DNA from: Archilochus colubris
Taxonomy: Eukaryota > Chordata > Aves > Apodiformes > Trochilidae
NCBI GenBank assembly: GCA_023079485.1
Contig: CM041090.1
Coordinates: 36,730,874 to 36,794,873 of the forward strand
Direction: 5' to 3'
Length of the DNA: 64,000 nucleotides
In this document: piece after piece, positions 22,202 through 33,160 of the stretch
Position numbering within the stretch: position 1 is the stretch's first letter
How the letters are laid out: each line of letters begins with the position of its first letter
Notes under the pieces: generated by a model
Told to the model about the DNA's origin: nothing
Seen by the model: only the letters and a program-made list of their open reading frames with translations
Databases searched by the model: none
Position numbers and translations under genes: made by a program

Positions 22202-25200
22202 CACTTTCATTAGCTGTAAAATGAAACCTTAAAATTTAAAAGTATCTAATAGCTTAAAGCTGTACCATGAGATGAAGAAGATAAAGCAAGCTGAGAAAAA
22301 TATAACACAAATACTTGCTTGCTTTCTTTTATCATGATGAGAACAAGGTATCTCTGCCTCAGCCTACTCCATCCTCAAGGTCCTTTTACCTGGGGAAAAT
22401 CAGGTTTTAATCAACTGCTGCCATAACCATGAGAGATGCACCTCCCTTGGGAGGGAGCTGGTAGGTTCTTCACCAGAGATGTGGCAATGCTCCGTAAGAG
22501 GAGAAGTTCATGCACTTGGAAGCACTGTGGACATCTTAAGCACCCACTGGTATTTTAGATGTTTAGTTTGGGTTTGGGTGTGATGATGTAGGTAGCTGAG
22601 CCACAGTAAAGGATGCTCATCTGAAGAGGATCATACAGTATATACATTGGCTTATAACCCATTAGATGCAGAGATAATGGAAACAAAATTTGATCACAAA
22701 GTGAAGTGGAAGCAGACAGTTGTTTCACTTTGTATTGAGGTATAACCCAGCAGCACAGAGAACAACAGGACACAGGGGCTCTGCTTTCCACTCAGGTGCC
22801 AGAGGCAGCCCCAGGGGCAGCTGCCTGGGGAGAGAAGTGGGGGGAACACTGGAACCTTCAGAGGCAGTTGGGGAGTGACAGTTGGAGAGAGGAGGTTGGC
22901 CAAGGAACACAGCAAGAAGGCAGAGGTAAACAGAGAAGGAAAATTAACAAAAAATTTCAGAAAACTAGGCTTAAAGGAGTGCCTGAAGGCACGTTAAAAC
23001 ACCGGGGGAGGGGGACAATGTATGAACAAAAATGTGAATTTGGGAATTAAGTGAAAGCAGTGTTGTGCTAGAAGGAGGCAGCAAGCCAGCTACAGAGGCG
23101 AGGAAGCTCCTACTTATCTTGCCATGTTGACTACAGAAACAGACTTCAAATGACACAGCATCTATAAACAGAGAGGAAGAATTAGTTCCCATTTGGGTAG
23201 TTGTGTCTATGACCCTAAAATCCCTGCCCCACATGCACCAGGAATTCAGCTCCTGAGGGCACTGACAGTGTTCCTGCATAGTTGATACAAGGAGTGGTAG
23301 GCGAAGAACTTGTTTGTTATTACAGGAACTCTGTACTGTGATTATAAATGTTGCCTGAGAGTTGGACATGGCATTCCTCCCCAAAATGTAAACCAAACGA
23401 ATGAGAAGTCAATTGCAAGGTAAACAGACTAAACAGAATGTTTTTTCCTTACAATTGAACTTGATTCAAAAGTAAACACCAAATCTCAGATTGTGCTGTT
23501 TCAATCAAACTGATGGAGCCGGACAGTTCCTTTGATGCAGTATTCCACTGTGTTCATTTTTGTTAAAAGATGTGTCAGAAAAGCCTTGTTCACATGCTGA
23601 TTTGCCTCTTCAAACAGCACTGCTGCTTCCTCCATAACACTTTCTCCTTCTGGTCTTTTTCCTGCTGGTCTGAATAATTAGTTCTCTGGGGAGATCAAGT
23701 CTTTTCTTGCTTACTAGTATTTGAGCAGGGAATATCAACTAATCCCATGATAATGCTCCTTTTGACATACAGGAGATCCTTTATGGAGCATTATGTGACC
23801 CTCACTATAGACAAATACAAGTCAGATGTGCTATTTACAAGCTCCTACTAGACCCATTTATGTTTATCACTCAGTGAAGCAGGACTTCCACAGTGGTATT
23901 CATGTAGCATTCTGGTCTGGTAAGCTGCTGGTAAGGAGCAGAATGCCAGTGTGGATGTCAGCTCCATATTCCTGCAGATGGTCCATAGTGGAACTTCAGT
24001 CACACACACACAAAAAGAGTGAAGTGGCACAAATTTGAGTCACTGGTACAGAATCTCTGCTTTGGAGGACTCTCGAATGCTGTTCTGGCTGTTTGGGTGA
24101 TAACAAGGACAGTGTCTACCTGGTGAGGAGCTGGGCCTGAGAATTTCTTTCTAAGCTATTTTTAAAAATGCCTTTTCCAGGACAGTAAGGCAGTATAAGT
24201 TTTAAAAAGGGTGGGCTTGTCTTGTGCTTTTGGTGGCAGTGGAAAAACAGGGATCAAAAGAACTTGGGATCGCTTGTAGATCTTCAGGGAGGGCTATAGG
24301 TACTCAATACATGCATATTTTTATATATATGCCTACACATTTGTGAGATGTTGGTCAAGAGAATTTTATCTGAAAACTGTTAATTTTTATTCTTGCAAAT
24401 TGATATTACATATATTAGTATAATCACATATAACAATACATACAGATAAACATTATAAAATACCTGCATACTACTTCTCCATCTCTGCTTGGGACTCACA
24501 TAATAATTTTTAAAGTTGCAATTTTTACAAAATACAGACTAAACAGAATAGGAGGGCAAGTGACAGTGCTCCTTCAAAATATGAGCAGTTCTACATTGAT
24601 ATCTTATGTTGTGGCCTTAAATCTCATAGATGGACACTTTACAGACCAATGCAGACAGAATAAAGCAACCTGGAAAAAAAAGGGAAGCCACCGCTGTAAA
24701 CTCTACTGGCCAAGTGATAAAGAAAAGGTAAGACTTCTCCTTATTCACTGATAAAGCCTGTATTTTTCTTAAATTGTTGCCAAAAAACATTACTTGATAC
24801 AAAACATATCATAAAAACACTTCACACACATTGAAATGGACAAAATATACCAGACAATTCATTTTTCATATATGAAATTAACCAGCTGAGTGCATCATTT
24901 ACCAGCTTGTTCAGCTATACTGAAGAACTTATTCTAAAGCTGTTAATACAAAACCAGAATGAAAAGCAAAAAAAAACCCTGTGTGCACAGGATAGTGGAA
25001 CTGGGCAGCAGTCTTGATTTTTTTATCCCTTCCATGGATGTTATAATGAATACCTGAACCACATTCTTGTTTTAGATTTTTAGTGCTTTGCATAGATGGT
25101 TTTCATTTCATACTGGGAAGACCAAATTAGAACTGTGTAAAACTACATGCTCAACTTGACCCAAAAAGCCAGCCCATCCATCAGATTGGGCCAGAACTTC

Positions 25201-26829
25201 TCTTCTGCAGGGTATGCTACCAATAATCCTGTGAGCTGCTCATTGCACTCTTCAGTCCAGACCAAATGAAGCACCCAGGGCAGTGAATAAATCTGAGTAT
25301 TAAAGTACATTAGTGACAAACACAACTGACAGAATTAAGTACACACAACAAAAAGATGTGTACCTGTGCCTTCTGTCCCTCACTGACAGGAACAACAGGA
25401 AGTTGTTTTGGTCACATTTCACCATATATTGGTATAACTCCCCTCCCAACATACACTCTTGTTATCAACCCTTGCTTGCATTGCAATTATTATAGATGGT
25501 TTAAGTTCGTTCAAGTGAATTTAAAGTTTTAAATATTTACAAGCTGCTCCCCTGAACCAAAACAACCATTCTGTAACCACGGCACAGGTCAATTTAGTTT
25601 TGTTTTTTAAAGAGTCCTTATGAGAAATGCAATCTATTTATAAAGTATGTCAAATTCCAGTTTTCTAGCTTAAAATCATGTGAAATTCTATTTTCAAGTA
25701 TATCCTGAGTGCCTGACTGTCCACCACCTGTTCAGCAATAAAAATGAAGGGATAGTGTTTAGGGCTGTTGCAGTAAAACACTTCTCAAGTACCATTACTG
25801 CCTACTTGAAGGAGAAAGAACTGGCTTGGTAGGTCAGCAAAATTGTGACTATGTCACAATGACTCAAAGTACTTGTATTGGCACGTGTAAACTGGAATGT
25901 AGTCTGTGAGAGGTATGATAGGAGGTGCTGGTGTTGAGGTCTTAAAGTGTAGTACTGTGTCCAGTGTCAGCTGCTGCAGCTCACAGAAAGATGTGAATGA
26001 TTTTGAGAGAACATAGGGGGAAGAAATAAGCATCTTGAGAAGGTTAGAACTGTGACACACAAGGAAGGATTGAAATGAAGTAGAATTGATTAGTCCATAG
26101 GTAAAAAGATTTAGGGGAGATGTATTTCTGAAGATATGGAAGAGGCATACTGAGATATCAAGAGACAAAACCATTCACATCCATTAGTTATACCTCAGTA
26201 GCAGTGAGCTTTTATTTTCACCAGTGTTCGAGGTTCCTCAGTTTGAGCTTGATCAGAAAACTTATGCAGCTGAGCATCAGCAATTTTGAAAGTGGATCCA
26301 CAACAGTTTCTATCATTCTAAATTTTAGAGTCTGTCACAGTCCCAGCTCCTCCATTACGCCAACTTTGGTATTTTAATACTTTTAGGGTAAGATGAGCAT
26401 AGGTATCCTTTGTAGGATTAGAAATACAGAGAGTTCAGACATAGAAGATAGATGACTGACCCATCAGAGTGACCAGCTCTCAAACTGCCCTTGAACTAAT
26501 TTTCTAAATTAAAATACTCAGAGGGTTTTGGTCATATCAACACAGGAGGAGTGCAGCTCATGAGAGCAAATTATTTATTTCTTCCAGAAATACAGGGGAA
26601 ACAGTAGATAGTTTTTAAAAATACAAAAGCCAGATTAACAAAATTAATTGTATTTTTTTGGAAAAAACATCCAAAAAGCCACCAAACATCAAGGCATCAA
26701 GTAAAGAAAACAAATTTTTGTGATGCTTAGCAACAATATCTACAAGCACTCTTGTACTGGCCGCTATACGTACAAATACACTTTAGAAAAAGTAAAAAGG
26801 CGGAAAATTATTTAGCCAGCCAGCTAAAG
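22202..26829. other. Intergenic sequence upstream of the PPP2R5E CpG island
   Basis: No gene recognised. Hand-counted 60-base lines here show A over T and C over G on the plus strand (summed over three lines: A 76, T 44, C 38, G 22). That is opposite to the PPP2R5E intron. It could reflect transcription away from the CpG island on the minus strand. The minus-strand frames (for example 23396-22971) show no motif. Confidence 0.45.
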
Positions 26830-27430
26830 AAACGCGAGGACGAGGGTTGCAGGAACCCTGTTGCCGAGAAGCAAGCCACTCCTCCCCGCCTCTCCATGCG
26901 GCGCAGAAAGAACCCGCGGGCCGTGCCTGAGGCGGTTCGGTCCCTCAGGCGGCCCCGCAGCCTCCCGCAGAGCCAGGCCGGCCCCAGGGTCCTCCGGCCC
27001 ACAGCCCTCCCCGGAAAGGGGGCTCTGAGCTCCCCTTAAGAGGGCCCAGTGCATCAGGAGCGGGAATTTACCTCCGCATTAGCAGGGTTTTACCTCAGCA
27101 CTGCCGGGTTTTTTACCTCAGCCGACGGGCTTCGCTCTGGCGGCGGCCGCCGTTCGTCCACCTCGCCCCCAGCGAAACGAGAAAGGCGCAGGCGATGACG
27201 AGCCGTCCGCCACCGTTACCGCGAACCCCCTCGTCCGCCGCCACCGCCTCCTCCTTCCCCCGGCAGCACTCCCCTTTCCCGGCTGTCCCGGCGGCGGCGG
27301 CGGGCGCCAATGAGGCGGCGCGTCCCGGCGGCAGGCTCCAGTGGGCGGGTGCGGGGGGCGGGACGCGGGCCGGGGGGGGCGGTGGCAGCAGGCTCGGTTG
27401 TGAGTGAGTGTGTGTGTGTGAGTGAGTGCC

Positions 27431-27448
27431 ATGGCCGGAGCCCGCTGA
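27431..27448 (+). other. Upstream ORF 1 in the PPP2R5E leader (5 codons)
   Basis: ATGGCCGGAGCCCGCTGA encodes five residues then stops. The context GTGCCATGG is a strong initiation context (G at +4), so if it is in the mRNA it would be likely to engage ribosomes. Its presence in the transcript depends on the true start site. Confidence 0.4.
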
Positions 27449-27718
27449 GAGTGACAATAGGAGCGAGCCGGAGCGCGACCCCGACGCCCACCGGGACCCC
27501 CTCTCTCACCTGAGCCAGACGCCGGCGGAAGAGGCCTTCCCTCCCGTCGCAGCATCGCCGCGCAGCCCTCCCGGCCTGTCCCCCCCCCCCTTCTCCCGGC
27601 CGCCCGCACCGCGCCCGCCGCTCCCCCTCGGCTCGGCCCGCACTCGGCTCCCCCCGCGTCCCCCCCTGTTTTTCCCCCCCCCGCCTCCTCAGGGCCCCTC
27701 CGCAGGGCTCCGCCGGGA

Positions 27719-27724
27719 ATGTGA
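27719..27724 (+). other. Upstream start-stop element ATG-TGA
   Basis: ATG immediately followed by TGA, a minimal open frame of the kind that can stall ribosomes. It overlaps a possible splice donor (AAT|GTGAGT), so it exists in mRNA only if that donor is not used. Confidence 0.35.
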
Positions 27725-27766
27725 GTGAGGCAGCAGCCATCGCAGGCAGGGGGCCGCGCCGAGTGC

Positions 27767-27805
27767 ATGGGACTGAGCGGAGCCCGAGCAGCCGCCCGCT
27801 CCTGA
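27767..27805 (+). other. Upstream ORF of 12 codons in the PPP2R5E leader
   Basis: ATG at 27767, stop TGA at 27803-27805, within the inferred exon 1. The context GAGTGCATGG has G at +4. Conservation of this peptide is unknown, and nothing in its sequence suggests a function beyond translational control. Confidence 0.35.
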
Positions 27806-28101
27806 ACCCGCCGCCAACGCCGCCCTGCGCTGGGGAGGCCGCCAACGCCGCCGAGGCCTACAGGCTCCTGCGCCGCCGCCGCCGCGGCAGGACCGAGCCC
27901 GGCGCGTACCACCCTCGGGCCGCCGCCGCCAGGCATCGGCCGCGTTCCGCCAAGCCCGGCTCAGGCCGCCGCCGCTTCCCTCCCGTCTCCGGCTTCACTA
28001 CCAGGAGGGTCAAGGTAACTCCATCCCCTCCGCGCCGGCCCGCGGGGGAGCGGCGAGGCGGCGGCGGTGCGGGGAGGAGGCGCGGGCGGGCCGAGGCGTG
28101 A

Positions 28102-28125
28102 GGAGGGGAGGGGAGGGGGGGTTGG
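28102..28125 (+). promoter_or_regulatory. Strong G-quadruplex motif
   Basis: Runs of GG, GGGG, GGGG and GGGGGGG are separated by single A residues, then TT and GG, about 90 bases after the preferred exon 1 donor and on the sense strand. Very short loops predict a stable quadruplex in DNA or nascent RNA. Any effect on the promoter is inference. Confidence 0.75.
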
Positions 28126-29662
28126 TTTAGCCGGGCGGCGGTGAGGCGGCGCGGGGGGCTGCGGGGAGGACATGTTCCAGCTGCGGTGCTCCGCGGCTGC
28201 CTTCTGGAAATGACAGCCGATAGCAGCAGGCGGGAGGCAGCTAATTACACCTCTGCTTCCCCGAGCGCCGAGCAAGCCTCTGGCTCCCTTCCCCGGTGAG
28301 ATCCGTCGGTATTTTCACGTCCACTCGCTTCGCCGTGGATTACACCCGCCCTCCCCCCCCCCCCTTCCCCTCCTTCCTCCAGGGACCAGCAGATCTGATG
28401 TGCGTGGCTTCGTATTTACCAAAAATACTTAGAGAATAAAATAAGATCCCCGGCTGAAAGAAACGAGAAGCAGTGGTTGGGGTTGCCTCTCGCACACAAT
28501 AAATAATCTCGGGTTTTTGCTCCCCCCCCCCACCCCTCTCCTCACTCGTCGGAACGGTGTGGTTCACTGTGATAGTGCATGCAGAGGAGCCAGTGTTCAT
28601 TCGGAGGGATGAAAAAAAGATCAGTGTTTACTGTAAGGTTGTTAGGTTGGATGTGGTCTTGTTGAATTAGAATTAGATTTTAATAATTTATAAAGCAGGT
28701 TAGGAAAACTGTTACTAAATTTACAGCGGAGAAGTGTCAGTAAAGGTTCTTGCTGACACAATGATCCTGCAGTTCAAGTGATCTACTTTAGCCCCTCTCC
28801 ATTATTATTATTATTTTCATTATTCGGTAATGTAATTTTGAGAGAGTGTGTAAACGTTTCTGCAGAAATGGTTACACTTTAATAGGGCACGTGATGGGGA
28901 GGTGAATCTTCCTTATGAGATGACATAAGGCAAACCAGTTCAGGTTTTAAGAATATATTTTTGCCTATATTTCCAGAATTTAGTTTATGTAACAGGTAAG
29001 TTCGTGTTTGTATGGGTTTTTTGGTGGACTGTTGAAACCTTAGAAATGGGTTGCTTAAGTACAGGCCATTCTATTTCAGTTTATCTGACTTTTTTATTTA
29101 TTAATCTTGGCTGGGGCCTGAATGCCCTGGTGATGCATTTCTTTCCCCTCAGATGATAAACAACCCAGTTTAAGGTACAGGTTCTTGTTGCTGATAGTGT
29201 ATTATAATTAGAAATCATAAGTTGGTACTGAAAGAATACCTGAGGAGAAATGAAAAAGATGGAAAAAGATTTTTCCATTATTGTAATGCCAGCTGCACAG
29301 TTCAGCTTGCTACATATGCTTCCTTGAAGAAGCTGTGGACTTTATACTTCCATTTTTGATCGATTTAGTGCGTGTGTATGTAGTTTTGCATTAAATAATT
29401 CTTCCCTTTTGGGACTGGTTTACACCGTTAGAATAAATCATACTTTATAAAGCTTCTCTTACAAAAGATAAGTCCGAATAATATCTGTTTCAATTGATTT
29501 AATAATTTATGAAGCATATGAGCAACCACATATTTTAATAAAATAAGTACCCCAAAGTGTTCTCTATATTGTGGAATCAACTTCTTTTAGCATACGAGTC
29601 ACTTTGGTAATTGAAGTCAACAGACATTGAGGATGAGTAATGCTTTCCAAGGACATGTTCTA

Positions 29663-29850
29663 AGACCCTGATCCTGCAAGTGCTTATGCCCGATGCTTAA
29701 CTTTGCAGGAGTGTCAACCCTTACCCAAATCAGCAGAGCTGCTGTAATTAATGGTTGTGTTTTTAATGCAGATCTGTTGGTTTTAATAGAGGTGCACAGG
29801 TTAGTGGAAGTTAACTGTGCACAGAGCAACTTGAACTGTGTAGGCCTGAA
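29663..29850. mobile_element. Relic of a palindromic amniote repeat
   Basis: It begins CTGATCCTGCAAGTGCTTA and continues ATGCTTAACTTTGCAGG, a combination I associate with an old palindromic repeat abundant in reptile genomes. The right part (AAGTTAACTGTGCACAGAG, about 29808-29826) is an imperfect reverse complement of the left arm, as expected of that palindrome. No coding capacity. The family name is not certain. Confidence 0.35.
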
Positions 29851-30863
29851 TTCCTCCTGTCTCCTTTCCCTGAAGTATTACTCATGTATTTCACCAAGAA
29901 GTGATGAGACTTTTTAAGAGACAGGACAAGACTGGTAAATATAATAGCTGGATGGATTAATTCCCTGTTCAAATGTTTCCTTTTGGCATTTCTTAATAGA
30001 ATGGGATGAGCAACAGGAGTACTACAAAGGCAAGTTTTATTGGAAGGGGCAATGCTTATTTCTTAGACCAGCTGATAGAGTTGGGAAAAAAACTTTTGCT
30101 TGCAGAAACATTTCTTGGCTCTCTGCCTGTCCCTGCAAACCTTGTCTGGCTTATGCCCTTAAAACAGTTATGGCTACCACACTGTAGTATTCAAATGCCA
30201 GAACATGGAATAACTATGTGTAAAGAAACTCAAAAGAAAATAACTGAGTATTCCTGAAATGGGAAATAAGGAATTAATGTGTAAAATTTATTAGTGAAAT
30301 TGTGAAGCATAGCAGTACTTTTTTTGCTGTAGTTTTTTACATTTATAGGAAGTCTGGTATGTAGATGTGACAAATATACTTAATTTTTCTTCTATTTTTT
30401 GGTCCTATCCATATCGATTACTTTAAGTCTAAAAAAACACATTTGTATCTTTTTGTGTACCCATTCTTTAGCATGCATGCTGCCTTGCAGAATGAGTGGA
30501 AATTCCTTCATCCCAAAGAACATACAGTTTAAAGCCACAACCCTATGTGGAGTTCACAGATGCATGAAGTTCTGTTGGAGTAATGTTGTCAGCGTTAGGG
30601 CTGAATTTTTCCTATTGCAGGATTTTTGGCAAATGGGAGACATGGTTAAAAAAAAGTGGTTGATGAGAATTATCACACAGTTCTTTTAAATTTATGCCAT
30701 GCAATTTCTATAGACACTGGTGGGTTAGCTCTTAACAGCCTATCTGGGCGAGTTGTTAGCAGGAGAGTGGTGCAAAAAGTGGAAGATTTTTGGGAAATTT
30801 GGGTTAATCTTTACCCATTTCGTCCCCTTTGAATATGCTTGTAACTTTTTTTCTTTTCTTCAG

Positions 30864-30870
30864 TAGGGAT
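30864..30870 (+). promoter_or_regulatory. PPP2R5E: Splice acceptor and short 5' UTR part of PPP2R5E exon 2
   Basis: A nearly uninterrupted pyrimidine tract (TTTTTTTCTTTTCTT) precedes CAG at 30861-30863. The exon opens TAGGGAT and then the ATG at 30871. The tract is strong and no competing AG lies close upstream. Confidence 0.85.
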
Positions 30871-31027
30871 ATGTCCTCAGCACCAACTACTCCTCCATCA
30901 GTGGATAAAGTAGACGGATTTTCTCGGAAGTCCGTCAGAAAAGCGAGACAGAAGAGGTCACAAAGCTCCTCCCAGTTTAGGTCTCAGGGCAAGCCTATCG
31001 AGTTAACTCCCCTGCCTCTGCTAAAAG
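30871..31027 (+). CDS. PPP2R5E: PPP2R5E first coding exon (PP2A B56-epsilon), partial
   Basis: Encodes the N-terminus of the epsilon isoform of the B'/B56 regulatory subunits of protein phosphatase 2A. These select substrates for the PP2A catalytic core by binding short linear motifs with a HEAT-like repeat domain. The 52 residues here start [18 protein letters not shown], pass through the basic, serine-rich [14 protein letters not shown] and end ELTPLPLLK. As I recall the human protein, the match is essentially complete. This segment is the disordered tail before the HEAT-like repeats, so no binding residues are present. The exon ends at CTAAAAG|GTAAGC (donor after 31027), leaving one base of codon 53, a phase-1 intron. 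The frame read on past the donor ends quickly in a stop, as expected of intron. The remaining exons lie beyond the window. Confidence 0.96.
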
Positions 31028-32540
31028 GTAAGCTTAAGAATTATTTTTAATATTTTTATTAAATTTATGAATTTTATTTTAATTATTTTTACTCTGCAGC
31101 TGGGTTCTAAACTCAACTTTTGCCAGTAATTGGAGGGAAAATTTGCCAGCAGTGAGAAACGTTTTATGTCAGAAATTACATGCAGTTAAGCACTACAAAA
31201 TATTTTATCTGTGGCTTGAGGGTGTGGTAATTGTTTGCAATACTTTTGAAAGTTTGAAATGTTAACGTTAACCCGTAGCATGACTTGAATTTTCAAGGCA
31301 CTCAGGCTATGTGTGAGTATTTTAGTTTGTAAATCCTTAACAGTTGATTTAAATGAAAAAATAATTTTGGTAAAAGTAAATTGGCTTGTGAGCAGAGGGA
31401 AACTGGTTTTGTGTCTACAAACTGGGACAGTGGTGCCAAATGCAGCCCACAGGCATCTTTTGAATGCCCAACAACAAGGCATAAGTGGGGAGATGGGATG
31501 CCTTTTATTAGGATTTGTGTCTGGGTAACTCCCAGTTCCTAACTTCAGCTGGGTTTTGAAACTGAGAGGTCCCATGAGCTGCAGCTTCTCAAGAGGGAAG
31601 ATGCCAATCAGGTCTTAGGCAAAACACTGCTGTTTGAGAACCTGCATATTCCAGCTCCTATTGAGTTTTTACTGGTAGTTTTAAACTCTAATGTGGGAAA
31701 TAAAATTGTGATCCAGTGTACAACTCTTGAATAGATGCCAGTGTTTTCTTGATGTCTCAAATGCTTTCCCCAAATCCCAGTTGTCACTGAATTTCAATAC
31801 AAATCCAGAGGTCAAATGCACCTCTCAGAATTGTGTCTTGTCTGGTGAGGAAGGGGGAGTTCCCTCACTCCTTCCAGGAGTGTTTCTTTTACACTGAATT
31901 CTTAAATGGTTTATTTAGTTTTGTGATTTCTGTTGGCATTCCAGTTTTTAAATTTTGGGTTACAAGTAGTGAAAATAAATGTGGTTGGTGCTGATAATTC
32001 TGGAAAATAGCAAGATTAATAGAAGTAATACTATGTCTGTCCATTTTTACTTTGTGGCCAAGTATATATCCAACATTCCTTCCTTTACCTCTTTGATAAA
32101 TTTCTTAATGAGAGTATTGAAATATGCAGTAACTGTGTAGTTGCACTTTAGTTCTGGAATCTTCTTCTTCAGAAGAATAGAGAAACTGCAAAAAAAAATA
32201 ATTGCACACCTCAAGTCTTCTTATTTAAACTGTGGTTCTGGGATTAGCCTTAGAGGAGTTGTTAATAAAATATTTGGGCCTTCTTTCTGTGGGATACCTG
32301 TAAGAATGCACAAATGGCCACATTGGCTCAAAAGAAAGGTCCATTTAGCCCTTTAGCTCTGCACTGTGCCTGGCCAGGGCTGACTTGGAAGCATAGGGGA
32401 GAGCAGAATACCCAGGGGTCTGGAGTGATGCTCTCTGCCAGAGTGCTCCTCCTCTCCTTCAGCCTTTCTCAATTTGGGGTCTGCCAGTGCCTATAGTTTG
32501 GACTTTGTAGTCTGCAATGAGTATTGTTTTATGGATTTTT
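31028..32540 (+). other. PPP2R5E: PPP2R5E intron 2, first part
   Basis: AT-rich, T-rich on the sense strand after the GTAAGC donor. No exon or recognised repeat. Confidence 0.6.
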
Positions 32541-32600
32541 CTTGGGTTGTTTTGGTTTTTTTGTTGGGTTTTTTTTGGGGGTTGTTTGTTGTTTTTTTTG
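32541..32600 (+). repeat. T/G-rich low-complexity tract
   Basis: Runs of T broken by GGG, GGGGG and single G (such as TTGTTGGGTTTTTTTTGGGGG), with almost no A or C. One of several similar tracts in this intron. Confidence 0.85.
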
Positions 32601-32881
32601 TGACAGGATGATAGAGAACAAAAGCTCCTTTAAAATGTATTTCAAGTCCAGTTTTGTAGTTTTGCAGGTTGTTTTTTAAATACAGGACATTTCTTTTGAA
32701 GTAAACTTCAGAAGGTGATTGGAGTTTGTCCTTTGGCTTGAATGGCTACATTACAGGAAAACATAGAGATCTGTATTTGTATAAATGAAGAAATCAATGT
32801 TGCAGTTATTTCATTTTATTGTGTAGTCCCACTTAAGGAAGAAACTAAATGTTAAGGAATAAATGTTGCCTTTGTCTGAGG

Positions 32882-33160
32882 ACCTGGTCTTGCAGGAACA
32901 CAGGCATATGCAGGTACTTAATTTGACTGCTATAGCTAGGCCTGTGGATTGAGATATAAAACTATAATAAGATAAAACAAACAGATGGGGAGCAGAGTGT
33001 TGGTGAGACATTTATGATTAGTGTCATAATGAGTTAGTGGTCCAGCTTCAAATTAAGGATTTGATCCTTTGAGTTAGTTTTCCCTCTTTGACTTAATGCG
33101 GATTCCCAGTGGCACAGGGAGAGACCTGTGCAGATTAATTTGCAGGATTTGGGCCCAACC
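32882..33160. mobile_element. Possible second copy of the palindromic amniote repeat
   Basis: The left edge reads GGTCTTGCAGGAACACAGGC, with TACTTAATTTGAC about 15 bases further on; the right edge reads ATTTGCAGGATTTGGGCCC. Together they resemble the two inverted ends of the same old repeat seen at 29663. The interior is highly diverged. The call rests on remembered end sequences and is tentative. Confidence 0.3.

Larger units (their letters stand above)
27380..28014 (+). other. PPP2R5E: Probable PPP2R5E noncoding exon 1 (5' UTR)
   Basis: The start is placed about 70 bases after the CCAAT box, at the GTGAGTGAGTGTGTG run, and is approximate. The end is uncertain: candidate donors are TCAAG|GTAACT after 28014, GGGAAT|GTGAGT after 27720 and CCCCG|GTGAGA after 28295. 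I prefer 28014 for its AAG before the junction, but the downstream site has the better +5 G. A noncoding first exon is needed because the first coding exon has only seven bases before its ATG. If transcription starts where placed, the leader includes three upstream ATGs. Confidence 0.45.
26830..28340. promoter_or_regulatory. PPP2R5E: CpG island at the PPP2R5E promoter
   Basis: About 1.5 kb of very GC-rich, CpG-dense DNA in an AT-rich region. It includes GCGGCCGC-type runs, long C runs (near 27582, 27675 and 28350) and many CGG/CCG triplets. A plus-oriented CCAAT lies at 27307-27311, and GC-box-like GGGCGG motifs sit near 27341-27362. No TATA box is seen. The architecture is that of a broad housekeeping promoter with dispersed start sites, probably near 27370-27430. 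Long open frames inside it (such as 272 codons on the minus strand, 27936-27118) are a by-product of few stop codons in GC-rich DNA. Confidence 0.9.
28015..30863 (+). other. PPP2R5E: PPP2R5E intron 1 (inferred)
   Basis: It runs from the preferred exon 1 donor to the strong acceptor TTTTTTTCTTTTCTTCAG ending at 30863. The first 300 bases remain within the CpG island and the rest is AT-rich. It contains a G-quadruplex motif, an (ATT)n stretch near 28800-28817 and a decayed repeat at 29663-29850. No internal exon is recognised. Confidence 0.6.

Noticed and set aside
22971..23396. 141-codon minus-strand frame upstream of PPP2R5E
   Set aside because: The longest AT-region frame, but its composition is unremarkable and no domain, signal peptide or conserved motif is visible.
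27118..27936. 272-codon minus-strand open frame (and several others of 100-209 codons) in the CpG island
   Set aside because: GC-rich DNA lacks stop codons by composition. The frames overlap on both strands and are low-complexity Arg/Pro/Gly/Ala, and the region is explained by a CpG-island promoter and 5' UTR.
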